This document shows positions 1 to 8,799 of a stretch of 55,832 bases of DNA, in pieces. Position 1 is the first letter of the stretch. Each line of letters starts with the position of its first letter. A program made the position numbers and the translations under genes. The notes under the pieces are model-generated. The model was given only the letters and a program-made list of their open reading frames with translations. It did not search any database and had not been told where the DNA came from. The DNA is from Pseudomonadota bacterium (GTDB lineage Bacteria; Pseudomonadota; Gammaproteobacteria; Burkholderiales; Burkholderiaceae_C): the NCBI GenBank assembly GCA_023460715.1, contig JAEWPH010000241.1, positions 1 through 55,832 on the forward strand, written 5' to 3'.

Positions 1-83
1 CTCAGGCTCAGGTGCTGCTGCAAGCCTAGCGCGATGGCATGTCTTTCGCTCGCGTCCAGTTGTTCGTAGGTCTTGGTGGTCAT
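1..83 (-). CDS. IS30-family transposase, N-terminal fragment
   Basis: Twenty-seven codons are visible, starting at the ATG read leftwards from 83 and running off the contig. The peptide MTTKTYEQLDASERHAIALG, followed by LQQHLSL, resembles the start of the IS30-type helix-turn-helix (YEQL..ER..I..L......S.R.IA), the DNA-binding domain that recognises the element's ends. The DDE catalytic domain is not in the window, so whether the gene is intact is unknown. It is transcribed away from the LOG gene at 201-794. Family assignment comes from this short pattern and is moderately secure. Confidence 0.6.
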   Translation of the reverse strand, partial: MTTKTYEQLDASERHAIALGLQQHLSL

Positions 84-120
84 GGCTCAATCTGAAGAGT
101 GTGTTGCACTCCGGATTTGA
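1..120 (-). mobile_element. Fragment of an IS30-family insertion sequence at the contig edge
   Basis: The contig opens inside the 5' part of a transposase gene. About 30-40 bases upstream of its ATG (around 95-125) should lie the element's terminal inverted repeat, but with only one end present the exact boundary cannot be set; the value given is approximate. Assemblies commonly break in multi-copy insertion sequences, which fits the position. Family assignment rests on the encoded N-terminus only. Confidence 0.5.
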
Positions 121-200
121 GGCCACCGAGCATTCTGGACAAAAAAGTATCTGAAATGCCCGCCAGGAAATCGCAGGTAGCTATGGTTTTTGAGGCGCCC

Positions 201-794
201 TCAGATCACCTGCCGCAAGGGGATTGAATCCGTGTTCGTGCCCGCCTCCTGCACCAGCTGGCGCATCAGCGCATCCACGTCGCTGCCCCAGGCCAGCAGG
301 CCCATCTGCCAGTCGCTCATCAGGCCGCTGTCCACGCTGGTGCGCAGGAACTGCTGCATGCCGTCGTAGTAGCCGTCCACGTTCAGCAGGCCCAGCGGCT
401 TGTCGTGGTAGCCCAGCTGCCGCCAGGTCCATACCTCGAACAGTTCCTCGAACGTGCCGATACCGCCGGGCAGCGCGACGAAGGCATCGCTGCGCTCGGC
501 CATCATGGCCTTGCGCTCGTGCATGCTGGTGACGATGTGCAGCTCGTCGCACAGCTGGTTGGCCAGCTCCTTGTCGACCAGCGCCTGCGGGATCACGCCC
601 ACCACGCGGCCGCCGGCCACGCGCGTGGCCTCGGCCACCGTGCCCATCAGCCCGCTGCGGCCACCTCCGTACACCAGCTGCCCGCCGCGCTCGCCGATCC
701 AGTGGCCCACGGCCGTGGCCGCTTCCGCAAAACGCGGATTGCTGCCGGGGCGCGAGCCCAGATAGACGCAGATGGAGAACGTGGGATCAGACAT
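201..794 (-). CDS. LOG family protein (TIGR00730), cytokinin riboside 5'-monophosphate phosphoribohydrolase type
   Basis: A 197-residue Rossmann-fold protein. It carries the LOG signature PGGIGTFEE at about residues 109-117, MHERK at about 92-96 and a GGGRSGLMG nucleotide loop at 43-51. LOG enzymes cleave the N-glycosidic bond of nucleotide 5'-monophosphates, releasing the base and ribose 5-phosphate; in plants this activates cytokinins, while the physiological substrate in most bacteria is unclear. I chose the ATG at 794 over an in-frame TTG at 803 because AGAGG sits about 10 bases upstream of the ATG. The start overlaps the dgkA stop by 8 bases, so the gene is probably translationally coupled as the last member of the sigma-factor operon. 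A second, longer LOG protein lies at 39868-40728. Confidence 0.9.
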   Translation of the reverse strand: MSDPTFSICVYLGSRPGSNPRFAEAATAVGHWIGERGGQLVYGGGRSGLMGTVAEATRVAGGRVVGVIPQALVDKELANQLCDELHIVTSMHERKAMMAERSDAFVALPGGIGTFEELFEVWTWRQLGYHDKPLGLLNVDGYYDGMQQFLRTSVDSGLMSDWQMGLLAWGSDVDALMRQLVQEAGTNTDSIPLRQVI

Positions 795-1188
795 GGGGGG
801 CAAACCTCTGGTACAGCGCTGCGGCCCAGATGCCCAGGCACAGCAGCAGACTCAATAGAACGGCGGCGCTGCCCATGTCCTTGGCGCGCTTGGACAGGTC
901 GTGCAGCTCGGGGCCGATGCGGTCGATGGCCGACTCAATGCTGGTGTTCAGCAACTCGGTGATCATCACGATCAGCACCGATCCCGCGAGCAGGGCCACC
1001 TCGACCCAGCTGCGGCCCAGCCACACGGCGGCAGGCAGCATCACCAGTGACAGGCAGGCCTCCAGGCGGAAGGCCTTCTCGCCCCAGCCGGCCCGCAGGC
1101 CCGCCAGGGAATAACCGGCGGCATGCCAGACGCGGTTCAGCCCGGTGCGGGCCTTGTGGGGATGGGGAGCAGGGGGCAGGGAAGACAT
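787..1188 (-). CDS. dgkA: Diacylglycerol kinase
   Basis: A 133-residue integral membrane kinase that phosphorylates diacylglycerol to phosphatidic acid, recycling lipid left over from membrane-derived oligosaccharide or lipid-decorating reactions. The family core ITELLNTSIESAIDRIG is at about residues 77-93. Three hydrophobic segments follow an N-terminal basic amphipathic stretch with GEKAFRLE. Length matches the prokaryotic DgkA family (about 120-130 residues). The ATG at 1188 was chosen; a GTG 51 bases upstream is in frame but would add a tail atypical of the family. No strong Shine-Dalgarno is visible for either. Its stop overlaps the following LOG gene. Confidence 0.93.
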   Translation of the reverse strand: MSSLPPAPHPHKARTGLNRVWHAAGYSLAGLRAGWGEKAFRLEACLSLVMLPAAVWLGRSWVEVALLAGSVLIVMITELLNTSIESAIDRIGPELHDLSKRAKDMGSAAVLLSLLLCLGIWAAALYQRFAPHV

Positions 1189-1245
1189 GGGAGCAAAAAA
1201 CGCAATCCGCCATTGTGGCGCAGCGTGCGCCACGGGCACGGCGGG

Positions 1246-1827
1246 TCAGGCCGGACGCCGACGGCGCGTGTCCGGCACCTGGAAGTGGATCAGCCGCGTG
1301 CCGGCCAGCGCATCGTGCAGGAACTGGCGCTGCGGGTGGAAGCGGCTCAGCAGCGCCCAGACGAGCACCCAGCCTGTCACGATGACCGTGGTTTCGCCGC
1401 CCGACAGCTGGAACGGCGCCACGACAGCGAGCGGCGGCAGCAGCCACAGCCAGCTCAGCACGTAGCGGGCCAGTGCCCGCTTCTGGCTGATGGCCCGGCC
1501 GTCCCGGCCCACCACGCGGATGTGCCAGGTCTTCATCGCCAGGGTCTGGCCCTGGGCCCAGAACCACACGAAGTAGATGCCGAACACCACGAACAGAAAG
1601 CCCTGCAGCGCGTGGCGGTTGTCCAGGGCATTGCGTGTCTGGCTCAGCGTGCCGAACAGGTAGCCCGCGATGAAGACCACGCCGAACAGCAGCAGGCCTT
1701 CGTACAGCCAGCAGGCCATGCGGCGCTTGAGGGAGGGCGTGGTGCCGTTGAGCGGGGAGCCCGACCCCAGGGCTGCGGCCCCTTCGGCGGTGGATGGAGA
1801 CGGGCCGGAAGGGGAGGTGGCAGGCAT
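1246..1827 (-). CDS. RDD family membrane protein
   Basis: A 193-residue protein with the RDD-domain pattern: a basic segment SLKRRMACWLYEGLLLFGVV (Arg-Arg and a charged residue inside the first membrane helix), a second helix FLFVVFGIYFVWFW, then TLAMKTWHIRVVGRDGR and a third helical region. RDD proteins are small membrane proteins of varied role; some act as Na+(Li+)/H+ antiporters, so the substrate is not predictable. The first about 40 residues are Pro/Ser/Ala-rich and unstructured. The ATG at 1827 gives a conventional N-terminus; an ATG at 1881 inside the end of the DUF3106 gene is also possible. It lies between DUF3106 and dgkA in the same operon. Confidence 0.85.
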   Translation of the reverse strand: MPATSPSGPSPSTAEGAAALGSGSPLNGTTPSLKRRMACWLYEGLLLFGVVFIAGYLFGTLSQTRNALDNRHALQGFLFVVFGIYFVWFWAQGQTLAMKTWHIRVVGRDGRAISQKRALARYVLSWLWLLPPLAVVAPFQLSGGETTVIVTGWVLVWALLSRFHPQRQFLHDALAGTRLIHFQVPDTRRRRPA

Positions 1828-1846
1828 GGACGGCAAACGGACGGCG

Positions 1847-2704
1847 CTACTGGGGCGGGTGCAGGGGGGCGTCGGCGTCATCGCCCGGCGACGCCTCCAG
1901 CGGAGGCAAGGGCGCGGGCACGGCCACCGGCACGGCGATGGGCGCCGTTTCTACCACAGCCGATGGCGGCGGGACCACCACGGGCAGCGCCTGTGTGACG
2001 TGGAAGTCGGCTACTGGCGGAATCTTGGGGAGGTTGGCCGGGCGCGGGGTGGCCACGGCGGCCTTGCTGGCGGCCGTCGTGGCCGCCGGCACCTTGGCCA
2101 GCTTCTTCGGGGAGACGGGGCGCAGCGCGGTCGCCGCACCGGCCGGTTTGGGCGCGGCCAGGGCCGCCACGGCGGCCAGGCGCTGCTTCTCTTCGGTGCT
2201 CAGTGCCTGGTAGGCCTCCCACTGGGCCTTGCGGCTGTCAGCCGGAAGGCGCGCCGCCGCCGCGTAGTTGAGCCGGGCCTGGCTGCGCTGCTGGGCGCTC
2301 AGGTTGGCCCAGTCGGTGATGCGGGCGACCATCTTGGTCTGCTCTTCCTCGGACAGGGAGCGGTAGCCTGCAGCCAGGTTGAGCCAGTGGCGCTTCTGGG
2401 CATCGCTGAGGAAGGCCCAGCGCTGCGCCAGCGGGTAGAGCACTTCCTTTTGCGCCGTGGTCAGCGTCACCCAGCCGGGGCCGTCTTCCTGGCGAGGCGG
2501 CTGCAGGGTCTCCACTTTGCGGCGGCTCTGCGGCGGTGTGGCCGTGTGGGTGTCGTCCAGCGCTTGCGCGGGCAGCGGCGTGCTGGGGGCGGTTCCGACC
2601 TGGTTGGCGACCAGCCAGCCTCCCGCTGCGAGCGCGCCCAGCAAGACCACTGCCAGCACGGCGGCTGGCAGGATGCGGGGAGCGTCGGGAGGCAATGTGT
2701 GCAT
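1847..2704 (-). CDS. DUF3106 domain protein, membrane-anchored
   Basis: A 285-residue protein with one N-terminal membrane segment (about residues 12-33), then an acidic/Pro linker. A Trp-rich DUF3106 domain at about 77-165 shows the repeating pattern L..AQ..VL.PLA.RW..L....+..WL..A..Y..L...EQ..+..RI.DW..LS..QR..AR..Y. The C-terminal third is low-complexity Ala/Pro/Lys. The topology suggests a periplasmic domain tethered to the inner membrane. Biochemical function is unknown. It follows the DUF3619 gene by 19 bases in the sigma-factor operon. A periplasmic sensor or partner in that signalling unit is inference only. Confidence 0.85.
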   Translation of the reverse strand: MHTLPPDAPRILPAAVLAVVLLGALAAGGWLVANQVGTAPSTPLPAQALDDTHTATPPQSRRKVETLQPPRQEDGPGWVTLTTAQKEVLYPLAQRWAFLSDAQKRHWLNLAAGYRSLSEEEQTKMVARITDWANLSAQQRSQARLNYAAAARLPADSRKAQWEAYQALSTEEKQRLAAVAALAAPKPAGAATALRPVSPKKLAKVPAATTAASKAAVATPRPANLPKIPPVADFHVTQALPVVVPPPSAVVETAPIAVPVAVPAPLPPLEASPGDDADAPLHPPQ

Positions 2705-2723
2705 GCAGCAGGGGGATGGGCGC

Positions 2724-3191
2724 TCAGCGGCTGGGGGTGGCGCCGGCCTTGATGTATTGCACGAAGCCGGGGTCGGTGTAGGCAGAAGGCGGCAGATCGT
2801 CGGTCAGCAGGGCGGTATCGACTTCAGCCACTTCTTCGGAATTGTCGGCCATGGACGTGCTGATGAACACCAGGCCTGCGACCAAAGCCAGCAATGGTAC
2901 CGCCGACACGGCGGCCCGCCACCAGTTACCGCCCTCGCCGCCCCAGCCGCCACCGAGCATGGCCGCGCCGTCGGCCCCGATGAGCACACGGGCGGGCGCC
3001 GCCTGGCGCACCGGAGCCGCCACCGGCCGCTTGCGCTTGTCCATCGCCTGCACGCGTGCCGCCCGCAAGCGCTCGGAGATGTCGTACGGCAGGTCGGCAC
3101 TGCCCTCCGTCAGGCGCGCGGTCACGCGGCGCGCGAAACGGTCGGCAGCGATTTCCAGGTCCAGTTCGGCCAGGGAGGGGTGGTGGTTCAT
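2724..3191 (-). CDS. DUF3619 family protein, possible anti-sigma-like membrane partner
   Basis: A 155-residue protein. The N-terminal cytoplasmic half has the DUF3619 pattern (FARRVTARL.....LP.DISERLRAARVQAMDKRKR), followed by a Pro/Ala linker. One transmembrane helix lies at about residues 105-125 (AAVSAVPLLALVAGLVF), with a short acidic periplasmic tail rich in Asp and Glu. The ATG overlaps the sigma-factor stop as ATGA, so the two proteins are probably made in a fixed ratio. A single-pass protein co-translated with a sigma factor is the usual layout of an anti-sigma factor, but no ZAS, RsiW or FecR motif is visible. That role is inference. Confidence 0.85.
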   Translation of the reverse strand: MNHHPSLAELDLEIAADRFARRVTARLTEGSADLPYDISERLRAARVQAMDKRKRPVAAPVRQAAPARVLIGADGAAMLGGGWGGEGGNWWRAAVSAVPLLALVAGLVFISTSMADNSEEVAEVDTALLTDDLPPSAYTDPGFVQYIKAGATPSR

Positions 3192-3757
3192 AGTTCGATT
3201 CCTTTTGCCTTCAGTGCCTTGCTGAGGGTCTGGATGGCGCGAAAGCAGTGCGTTTTCACACTGCCTTCCGAGCAGCCCATGGCGGCGGCTGTCTCTGCAA
3301 CATCCATTTCCTCCCAGTAACGCATCAGGAATGCCTCTCGTTGACGTGCCGGCAGCTCTTGAATTTCGGCTTCGATGTCTTGGAACACCTGCTTGCGGCG
3401 CACCAGATCTTCCGCGCTTTGGGCGGTTTCGCCGTTTTCAGGGCCCGAATAGGCCTCCAGCAGATCGAAATCGGCGCCATCCTCGCCCGGGCCCTCGAAA
3501 TCGCTCAGGCTGGAGAAGAGGGCGTTGCGGGTTTTCTGGCGCCGGAACCAGTCGAGCGTGCAGTTGGAAAGAATCCGCTGGTACAGCATCGGCAACTCGC
3601 CCGGGGGCTTGTCGCCGTAGTGTTCGGCCAGCTTGAGCATGCTGTCCTGAACGATGTCCAAAGCCGCTTCCTCGTTGCGCACGTGGTAGAGCGAGCGCTT
3701 GTACGCACGCTTTTCAACGCTCTTGAGGAAGTCGGAAAGTTCTCGTTCGGTAGCCAA
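3188..3757 (-). CDS. RNA polymerase sigma factor, sigma-70 family (ECF-like)
   Basis: A 189-residue two-domain sigma factor. Region 2 covers about residues 10-80, with RNEEAALDIVQDSMLKLAEHY and DWFRRQKTRNALF. An acidic spacer follows. Region 4 covers about 125-180, with IQELPARQREAFLMRYWEEM and the helix-turn-helix AETAAAMGCSEGSVKTHCFR. It directs core RNA polymerase to an unidentified promoter set. No ATG is near the start. I chose the TTG at 3757, which gives MATERELSDFL and fits what I recall of the Burkholderiales family; a TTG at 3766 adds three residues. Neither start has a clear Shine-Dalgarno, which may keep expression low. It heads the six-gene operon running left to 201. Confidence 0.88.
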   Translation of the reverse strand: MATERELSDFLKSVEKRAYKRSLYHVRNEEAALDIVQDSMLKLAEHYGDKPPGELPMLYQRILSNCTLDWFRRQKTRNALFSSLSDFEGPGEDGADFDLLEAYSGPENGETAQSAEDLVRRKQVFQDIEAEIQELPARQREAFLMRYWEEMDVAETAAAMGCSEGSVKTHCFRAIQTLSKALKAKGIEL

Positions 3758-3824
3758 AGGCAGCAAGCCCGCGAGGGCGGTTGGAAGGCCCCAGTATGGC
3801 GACGTTCACCACGAGCCGGGTGGG

Positions 3825-3894
3825 GGATTATTGCATCCGGGCTTGTATTTTTCCGTCCACAGCGGCTGTAGGACAGGATGCAATGCCATAATCC
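3825..3894. repeat. Interrupted inverted repeat between the divergent sigma-factor operon and ilvI
   Basis: GGATTATTGCATCC at 3825-3838 is mirrored at 3876-3894, where the complementary arm is interrupted by the five bases GCCAT. The arms are 37 bases apart and sit inside the roughly 280-base region between the divergent sigma-factor operon and ilvI. CATAAT at 3887-3892 inside the right arm could be a -10 element for ilvI. Such spacing suits a looping or dimeric repressor site, or simply a transcript hairpin. The rest of this intergenic region holds a 23-codon reading frame (3951-4022) with no sign of being a gene. Confidence 0.45.
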
Positions 3895-4043
3895 GCCTTG
3901 CAATTCAAAAGGCAAACGGGTCCCGGTCCGGCGCAGCAATCATCTCGCCCATGTCCGCGGCCTCAAGTTCCGAGTCGGCTTCACAAGAGTTCGTACAAGG
4001 AGCACCCAAGGTTTTTCGTTAGAGAAATTCGCAAAGGTTGATC

Positions 4044-5825
4044 ATGGAAATCTCCAAGGCCGAACTCGCATCGGCAGCGGCTGCCGCTCAAGGCAACGCG
4101 GGCACCCAGGACCTCATGGGCGCCGAAATCCTCATCAAATCCCTGCAGGCCGAGAACGTCCAGTACATCTGGGGCTATCCGGGCGGCGCCGTCCTCTATA
4201 TCTACGACGCGCTGTACAAGCAGGACACGATTCACCATGTGCTGGTGCGCCACGAACAGGCGGCCGTGCATGCCGCCGACGGCTACGCCCGTGCGACCGG
4301 CGACGTGGGCGTGGCGCTGGTCACCTCCGGCCCCGGCCTGACCAATGCGGTCACCGGCATCGCCACGGCCTATATGGATTCGATCCCCATGGTGATCATC
4401 TCCGGCCAGGTGCCCACGCCCGCCATCGGGCTGGACGCGTTCCAGGAGTGCGACACCGTCGGCATCACCCGGCCCATCGTCAAGCACAACTTCCTGGTCA
4501 AGGATGCGCGAGACCTGGCTGTCACGCTGAAGAAGGCCTTCCACATCGCCCGCACCGGCCGTCCCGGCCCGGTGGTGGTGGACATCCCGAAGGATGTGTC
4601 CTTCAAGAAGGTGCCCTATCACGGCTATCCCGAGACCGTGGAGATGCGCTCCTACAACCCCGTGCGCAAGGGCCATGGCGGCCAGATCCGCAAGGCGCTG
4701 CAGCTGCTGCTCAACGCCAAGCGCCCCTATATCTATACCGGCGGCGGCGTGCTGCTGGGCAATGCCACCAACGAGCTGCGCACGCTGGTGGACATGCTGG
4801 GCTACCCCGTCACCAACACGCTGATGGGCCTGGGCGCCTATCCGGCCAGCGACCGCAAGTTCCTGGGCATGCTGGGTATGCACGGCACGATCGAGGCCAA
4901 CAACGCCATGCAGAACTGCGACGTGCTGCTGGCGGTGGGCGCGCGCTTCGACGACCGCGTGATCGGCAACCCCAAGCATTTCGCGCAGAACGACCGCAAG
5001 ATCATCCATGTGGACATCGATCCTTCGTCGATCTCCAAGCGGGTGAAGGTCGACATTCCGATCGTGGGCGACGTCAAGGACGTGCTGACCGAGCTGATCT
5101 CCATGATCCGCGAAACCACCACGCGCCCCGACGCCGGCGCCCTGGCCGCCTGGTGGGACCAGATCGAAGGCTGGCGCAGCCGGGACTGCCTGAAGTACGA
5201 CCGAGGCAACCAGGACGTGATCAAGCCGCAGTTCGTGGTCGAGACGCTCTGGAACATGACCAAGGACGCCGACGCGTATGTGACGTCCGATGTGGGCCAG
5301 CACCAGATGTGGGCCGCGCAGTACTACCGTTTCGACGAGCCGCGCCGCTGGATCAACTCCGGTGGCCTGGGCACCATGGGTGTGGGCCTGCCCTATGCCA
5401 TGGGCATCAAACTGGCCAAGCCGCAGGCCGAGGTGTTCTGCATCACGGGCGAGGGCTCGATCCAGATGAACATCCAGGAGCTGGCCACCTGCCGCCAGTA
5501 CGAAACACCGGTCATCATCTGCGCGCTGAACAACCGCTACCTGGGCATGGTGCGCCAGTGGCAGGAGATCGAATACTCCGGCCGCTATAGCCACAGCTAC
5601 ATGGATTCGCTGCCCGACTTCGTGAAGCTGGCCGAGGCCTATGGCCACGTCGGCATGTTGATCGAGCGTCCCGAAGACGTGGAGCCCGCCCTGCGCGAGG
5701 CGCGCCGCCTCAAGGACCGCACCGTGTTCATCGACTTCCGCACCGACCCCACCGAGAACGTGTTCCCGATGGTGCAGGCGGGCAAGGGCATCACCGAAAT
5801 GCTGCTGGGGTCGGAAGACCTCTGA
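4044..5825 (+). CDS. ilvI: Acetolactate synthase, large (catalytic) subunit
   Basis: A 593-residue ThDP enzyme. It condenses two pyruvates to 2-acetolactate (Val/Leu branch) or pyruvate plus 2-oxobutyrate to 2-aceto-2-hydroxybutyrate (Ile branch). The N-terminal Pyr domain has WGYPGGAVL and the catalytic Glu in [19 protein letters not shown]. The central FAD/DHS-like domain is about residues 220-360. The C-terminal PP domain has the ThDP/Mg motif [12 protein letters not shown]...[12 protein letters not shown] replaces the textbook GDGS. It is closer to IlvI than IlvB (alternative name ilvB). The ATG at 4044 has AAAGG 7 bases upstream and is preferred to a TTG at 4038. It heads the ilvI-ilvH-ilvC set. 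Confidence 0.96.
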   Translation: MEISKAELASAAAAAQGNAGTQDLMGAEILIKSLQAENVQYIWGYPGGAVLYIYDALYKQDTIHHVLVRHEQAAVHAADGYARATGDVGVALVTSGPGLTNAVTGIATAYMDSIPMVIISGQVPTPAIGLDAFQECDTVGITRPIVKHNFLVKDARDLAVTLKKAFHIARTGRPGPVVVDIPKDVSFKKVPYHGYPETVEMRSYNPVRKGHGGQIRKALQLLLNAKRPYIYTGGGVLLGNATNELRTLVDMLGYPVTNTLMGLGAYPASDRKFLGMLGMHGTIEANNAMQNCDVLLAVGARFDDRVIGNPKHFAQNDRKIIHVDIDPSSISKRVKVDIPIVGDVKDVLTELISMIRETTTRPDAGALAAWWDQIEGWRSRDCLKYDRGNQDVIKPQFVVETLWNMTKDADAYVTSDVGQHQMWAAQYYRFDEPRRWINSGGLGTMGVGLPYAMGIKLAKPQAEVFCITGEGSIQMNIQELATCRQYETPVIICALNNRYLGMVRQWQEIEYSGRYSHSYMDSLPDFVKLAEAYGHVGMLIERPEDVEPALREARRLKDRTVFIDFRTDPTENVFPMVQAGKGITEMLLGSEDL

Positions 5826-5834
5826 GGTAAATCG

Positions 5835-5886
5835 GCCTGCGGCGCTTGTCCATCAAGCGTCGCTAGCTATCGAATAGATAGCATTC
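5835..5886 (-). repeat. Dispersed Comamonadaceae-type hairpin repeat, copy 1
   Basis: Read on the minus strand it has GATAGCT, then a CGCTTG/CAAGCG hairpin with a 5-base loop, then GGCC. It fills most of the ilvI-ilvH spacer, so it would be transcribed within the operon and could form an intercistronic RNA stem. Confidence 0.7.
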
Positions 5887-5966
5887 ACTTTTGACGAATC
5901 TATTGTCTGCCAAGCCCGACGCTTACCGGCGCCGGGGGAGGGCAGCGAAAAGAGGAATCTGCACTT

Positions 5967-7554
<1,588 letters not shown>

Positions 7555-7591
7555 TCCGTTGTCGACAGCTGCCCGGCATTGCCGGGCTCCG

Positions 7592-7619
7592 AAAGGCCAC
7601 CGAAAGGTGGCCTTTTTTG
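7592..7619 (+). terminator. Rho-independent terminator after ilvC
   Basis: Perfect 9-bp stem AAGGCCACC / GGTGGCCTT (7593-7601 with 7606-7614), a GAAA tetraloop, then a T-run to 7618. Confidence 0.9.
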
Positions 7620-7710
7620 TTCGCCACGCGCAGGAAACGGCTGCGACGCGGCCTACACTGCGGGGCCTCGCAGCCGTGCGCAAGGTCGCGGCAGGGAGGT
7701 ACTACGATTT

Positions 7711-7746
7711 TGATAGCTGCTTGCGCTTGATATACAAGCGCTGGAG
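7711..7746 (+). repeat. Dispersed hairpin repeat, copy 2
   Basis: TGATAGCT followed by GCGCTTG - ATATA - CAAGCGC, a perfect 7-bp hairpin, lying just before the pssA start (7756). Its right end lies within about 10 bases of the ATG, so it may overlap the translation-initiation region. Confidence 0.75.
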
Positions 7747-7755
7747 AGTGATTTG

Positions 7756-8589
7756 ATGCAGAAGAACAATGAGCACACCGGGGAGCCGGGGGTGATGGTG
7801 CGCAAACGGCGCAAGGGCATCTACATCCTGCCCAACCTGTTCACGCTGGCGGCCCTGTTCGGCGGCTTCTACGCGGTCGTGATGGCCATGGACGGCCGCT
7901 TCGACATGGCGGCGGTGGGCGTGTTCTGCGCCATGGTGCTCGACAGCCTGGACGGGCGCGTGGCACGCATGACCAACACGCAGAGCGCGTTCGGCGAGCA
8001 GATGGATTCGCTGTCCGACATGGTGTCCTTCGGCGCCGCGCCGGCGCTCATCGCCTATGAATGGTCGCTGCGCGGCCTGGGCCGCTGGGGCTGGATCGCC
8101 GCCTTCGTCTACTGCGCCTGCGCCGCATTGCGGCTGGCACGCTTCAACGTCAACACAGGCGTGGTGGACAAGCGCTATTTCCAGGGCCTGCCATCGCCCG
8201 CCGCGGCCGCGCTGGTGGCCGGTTTCATCTGGCTGATGACCGAGTTGGGTGTGCGGCCGGACGAGGACGGCTGGCTCAGCTGGGCGCAGGTGACGTGGAT
8301 CATGTTCGCCTTCACGCTGTACGCCGGTCTCACCATGGTGACGAACGTGCCGTTCTACAGCTTCAAGGACATCCAGATGAAGAAGAGCGTGCCGTTCGCC
8401 GTGATCGTGCTGATCGCGCTGGGCATCGCCATCATCAACATCCACCCGCCGACCGTCCTGTTCAGCATCTTTGTGCTGTACGGCCTGTCGGGCTACGCCG
8501 TGTACGCATGGCGCAAGGCCAAGGGCCAGCACAGCAGCGTCATCAGCATGTCCACCGACGAGCCGGACGAGCGCGGCCTGCACAAGTGA
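7756..8589 (+). CDS. pssA: CDP-diacylglycerol--serine O-phosphatidyltransferase
   Basis: A 277-residue type II, multi-spanning membrane enzyme of the CDP-alcohol phosphatidyltransferase family. It makes phosphatidylserine from CDP-diacylglycerol and L-serine, the first step to phosphatidylethanolamine. The signature D-G-x2-A-R-x8-G-x3-D-x3-D is visible as DGRVARMTNTQSAFGEQMDSLSD at about residues 66-88. Six or more hydrophobic helices follow. ATG at 7756 is used (a TTG directly precedes it). In several other beta-proteobacteria a psd decarboxylase gene lies between ilvC and pssA; here that place holds only a terminator and a repeat. Confidence 0.94.
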   Translation: MQKNNEHTGEPGVMVRKRRKGIYILPNLFTLAALFGGFYAVVMAMDGRFDMAAVGVFCAMVLDSLDGRVARMTNTQSAFGEQMDSLSDMVSFGAAPALIAYEWSLRGLGRWGWIAAFVYCACAALRLARFNVNTGVVDKRYFQGLPSPAAAALVAGFIWLMTELGVRPDEDGWLSWAQVTWIMFAFTLYAGLTMVTNVPFYSFKDIQMKKSVPFAVIVLIALGIAIINIHPPTVLFSIFVLYGLSGYAVYAWRKAKGQHSSVISMSTDEPDERGLHK

Positions 8590-8633
8590 GCCATGCGGCA
8601 TGGGCGCAGGGTCCGTGTGCTACATTGCACGCC

Positions 8634-8687
8634 ATGAACACGCCCTCGCTCGCGCTACTGCTAACCCCTTGCGGGCTGAGACGGTAG
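8634..8687 (+). CDS. leuA leader peptide (putative attenuation control peptide)
   Basis: ATG at 8634 opens a 17-codon frame ending in TAG at 8685: [17 protein letters not shown]. Five of the 17 residues are Leu. A cluster CTC-GCG-CTA-CTG-CTA includes two CTA codons, which are rare in this GC-rich sequence. Reading frame, size, position before leuA and the following terminator hairpin match Leu-responsive leader peptides. No Shine-Dalgarno is seen. A TACATT -10-like hexamer at 8621-8626 would start transcription at about the ATG, so the peptide may be read from a leaderless mRNA. That last point is inference. Confidence 0.72.
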   Translation: MNTPSLALLLTPCGLRR

Positions 8688-8742
8688 CGCACGCGCAGAA
8701 GCTGTTTCACAAAGGCCCGCATGCACCCGCAGCGGGCCTTTT
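8652..8742 (+). promoter_or_regulatory. Putative leuA transcription attenuator
   Basis: Three mutually exclusive pairings are visible. The terminator is AAGGCCCGC (8712-8720) with GCGGGCCTT (8732-8740), a perfect 9-bp stem followed by TTTTGGTTT. The antiterminator is TGCGGGCT (8670-8677) with GGCCCGCA (8714-8721), which uses the same left arm. An early hairpin is GCGCTAC (8652-8658) with GTAGCGC (8684-8690), spanning the Leu codons and the stop. A ribosome stalled at the CTA codons leaves 8670-8677 mostly free, so readthrough. A ribosome at the stop codon covers it, so termination. The mechanism is inferred from classical attenuators. Confidence 0.72.
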
Positions 8743-8799
8743 GGTTTGTGCGCCAGATTTCCCGCGTTGCGGACCATCCCACAGTCCAGGAGAACATCG

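Noticed and set aside
170..200. Another copy of the dispersed hairpin repeat next to the IS end (GTAGCTATGG followed by TTTTTGAGG)
   Set aside because: Only the TAGCTAT part is present with no hairpin arms, too little to call.
3951..4022. Leader peptide/attenuator for ilvI, analogous to leuA
   Set aside because: A 23-codon frame exists but is rich in Ser and Ala, with no run of Ile, Leu or Val codons and no terminator hairpin after it.
3981..5648. 555-codon minus-strand frame opposite ilvI
   Set aside because: Antisense shadow; ilvI is certain and the translation has no recognisable fold.
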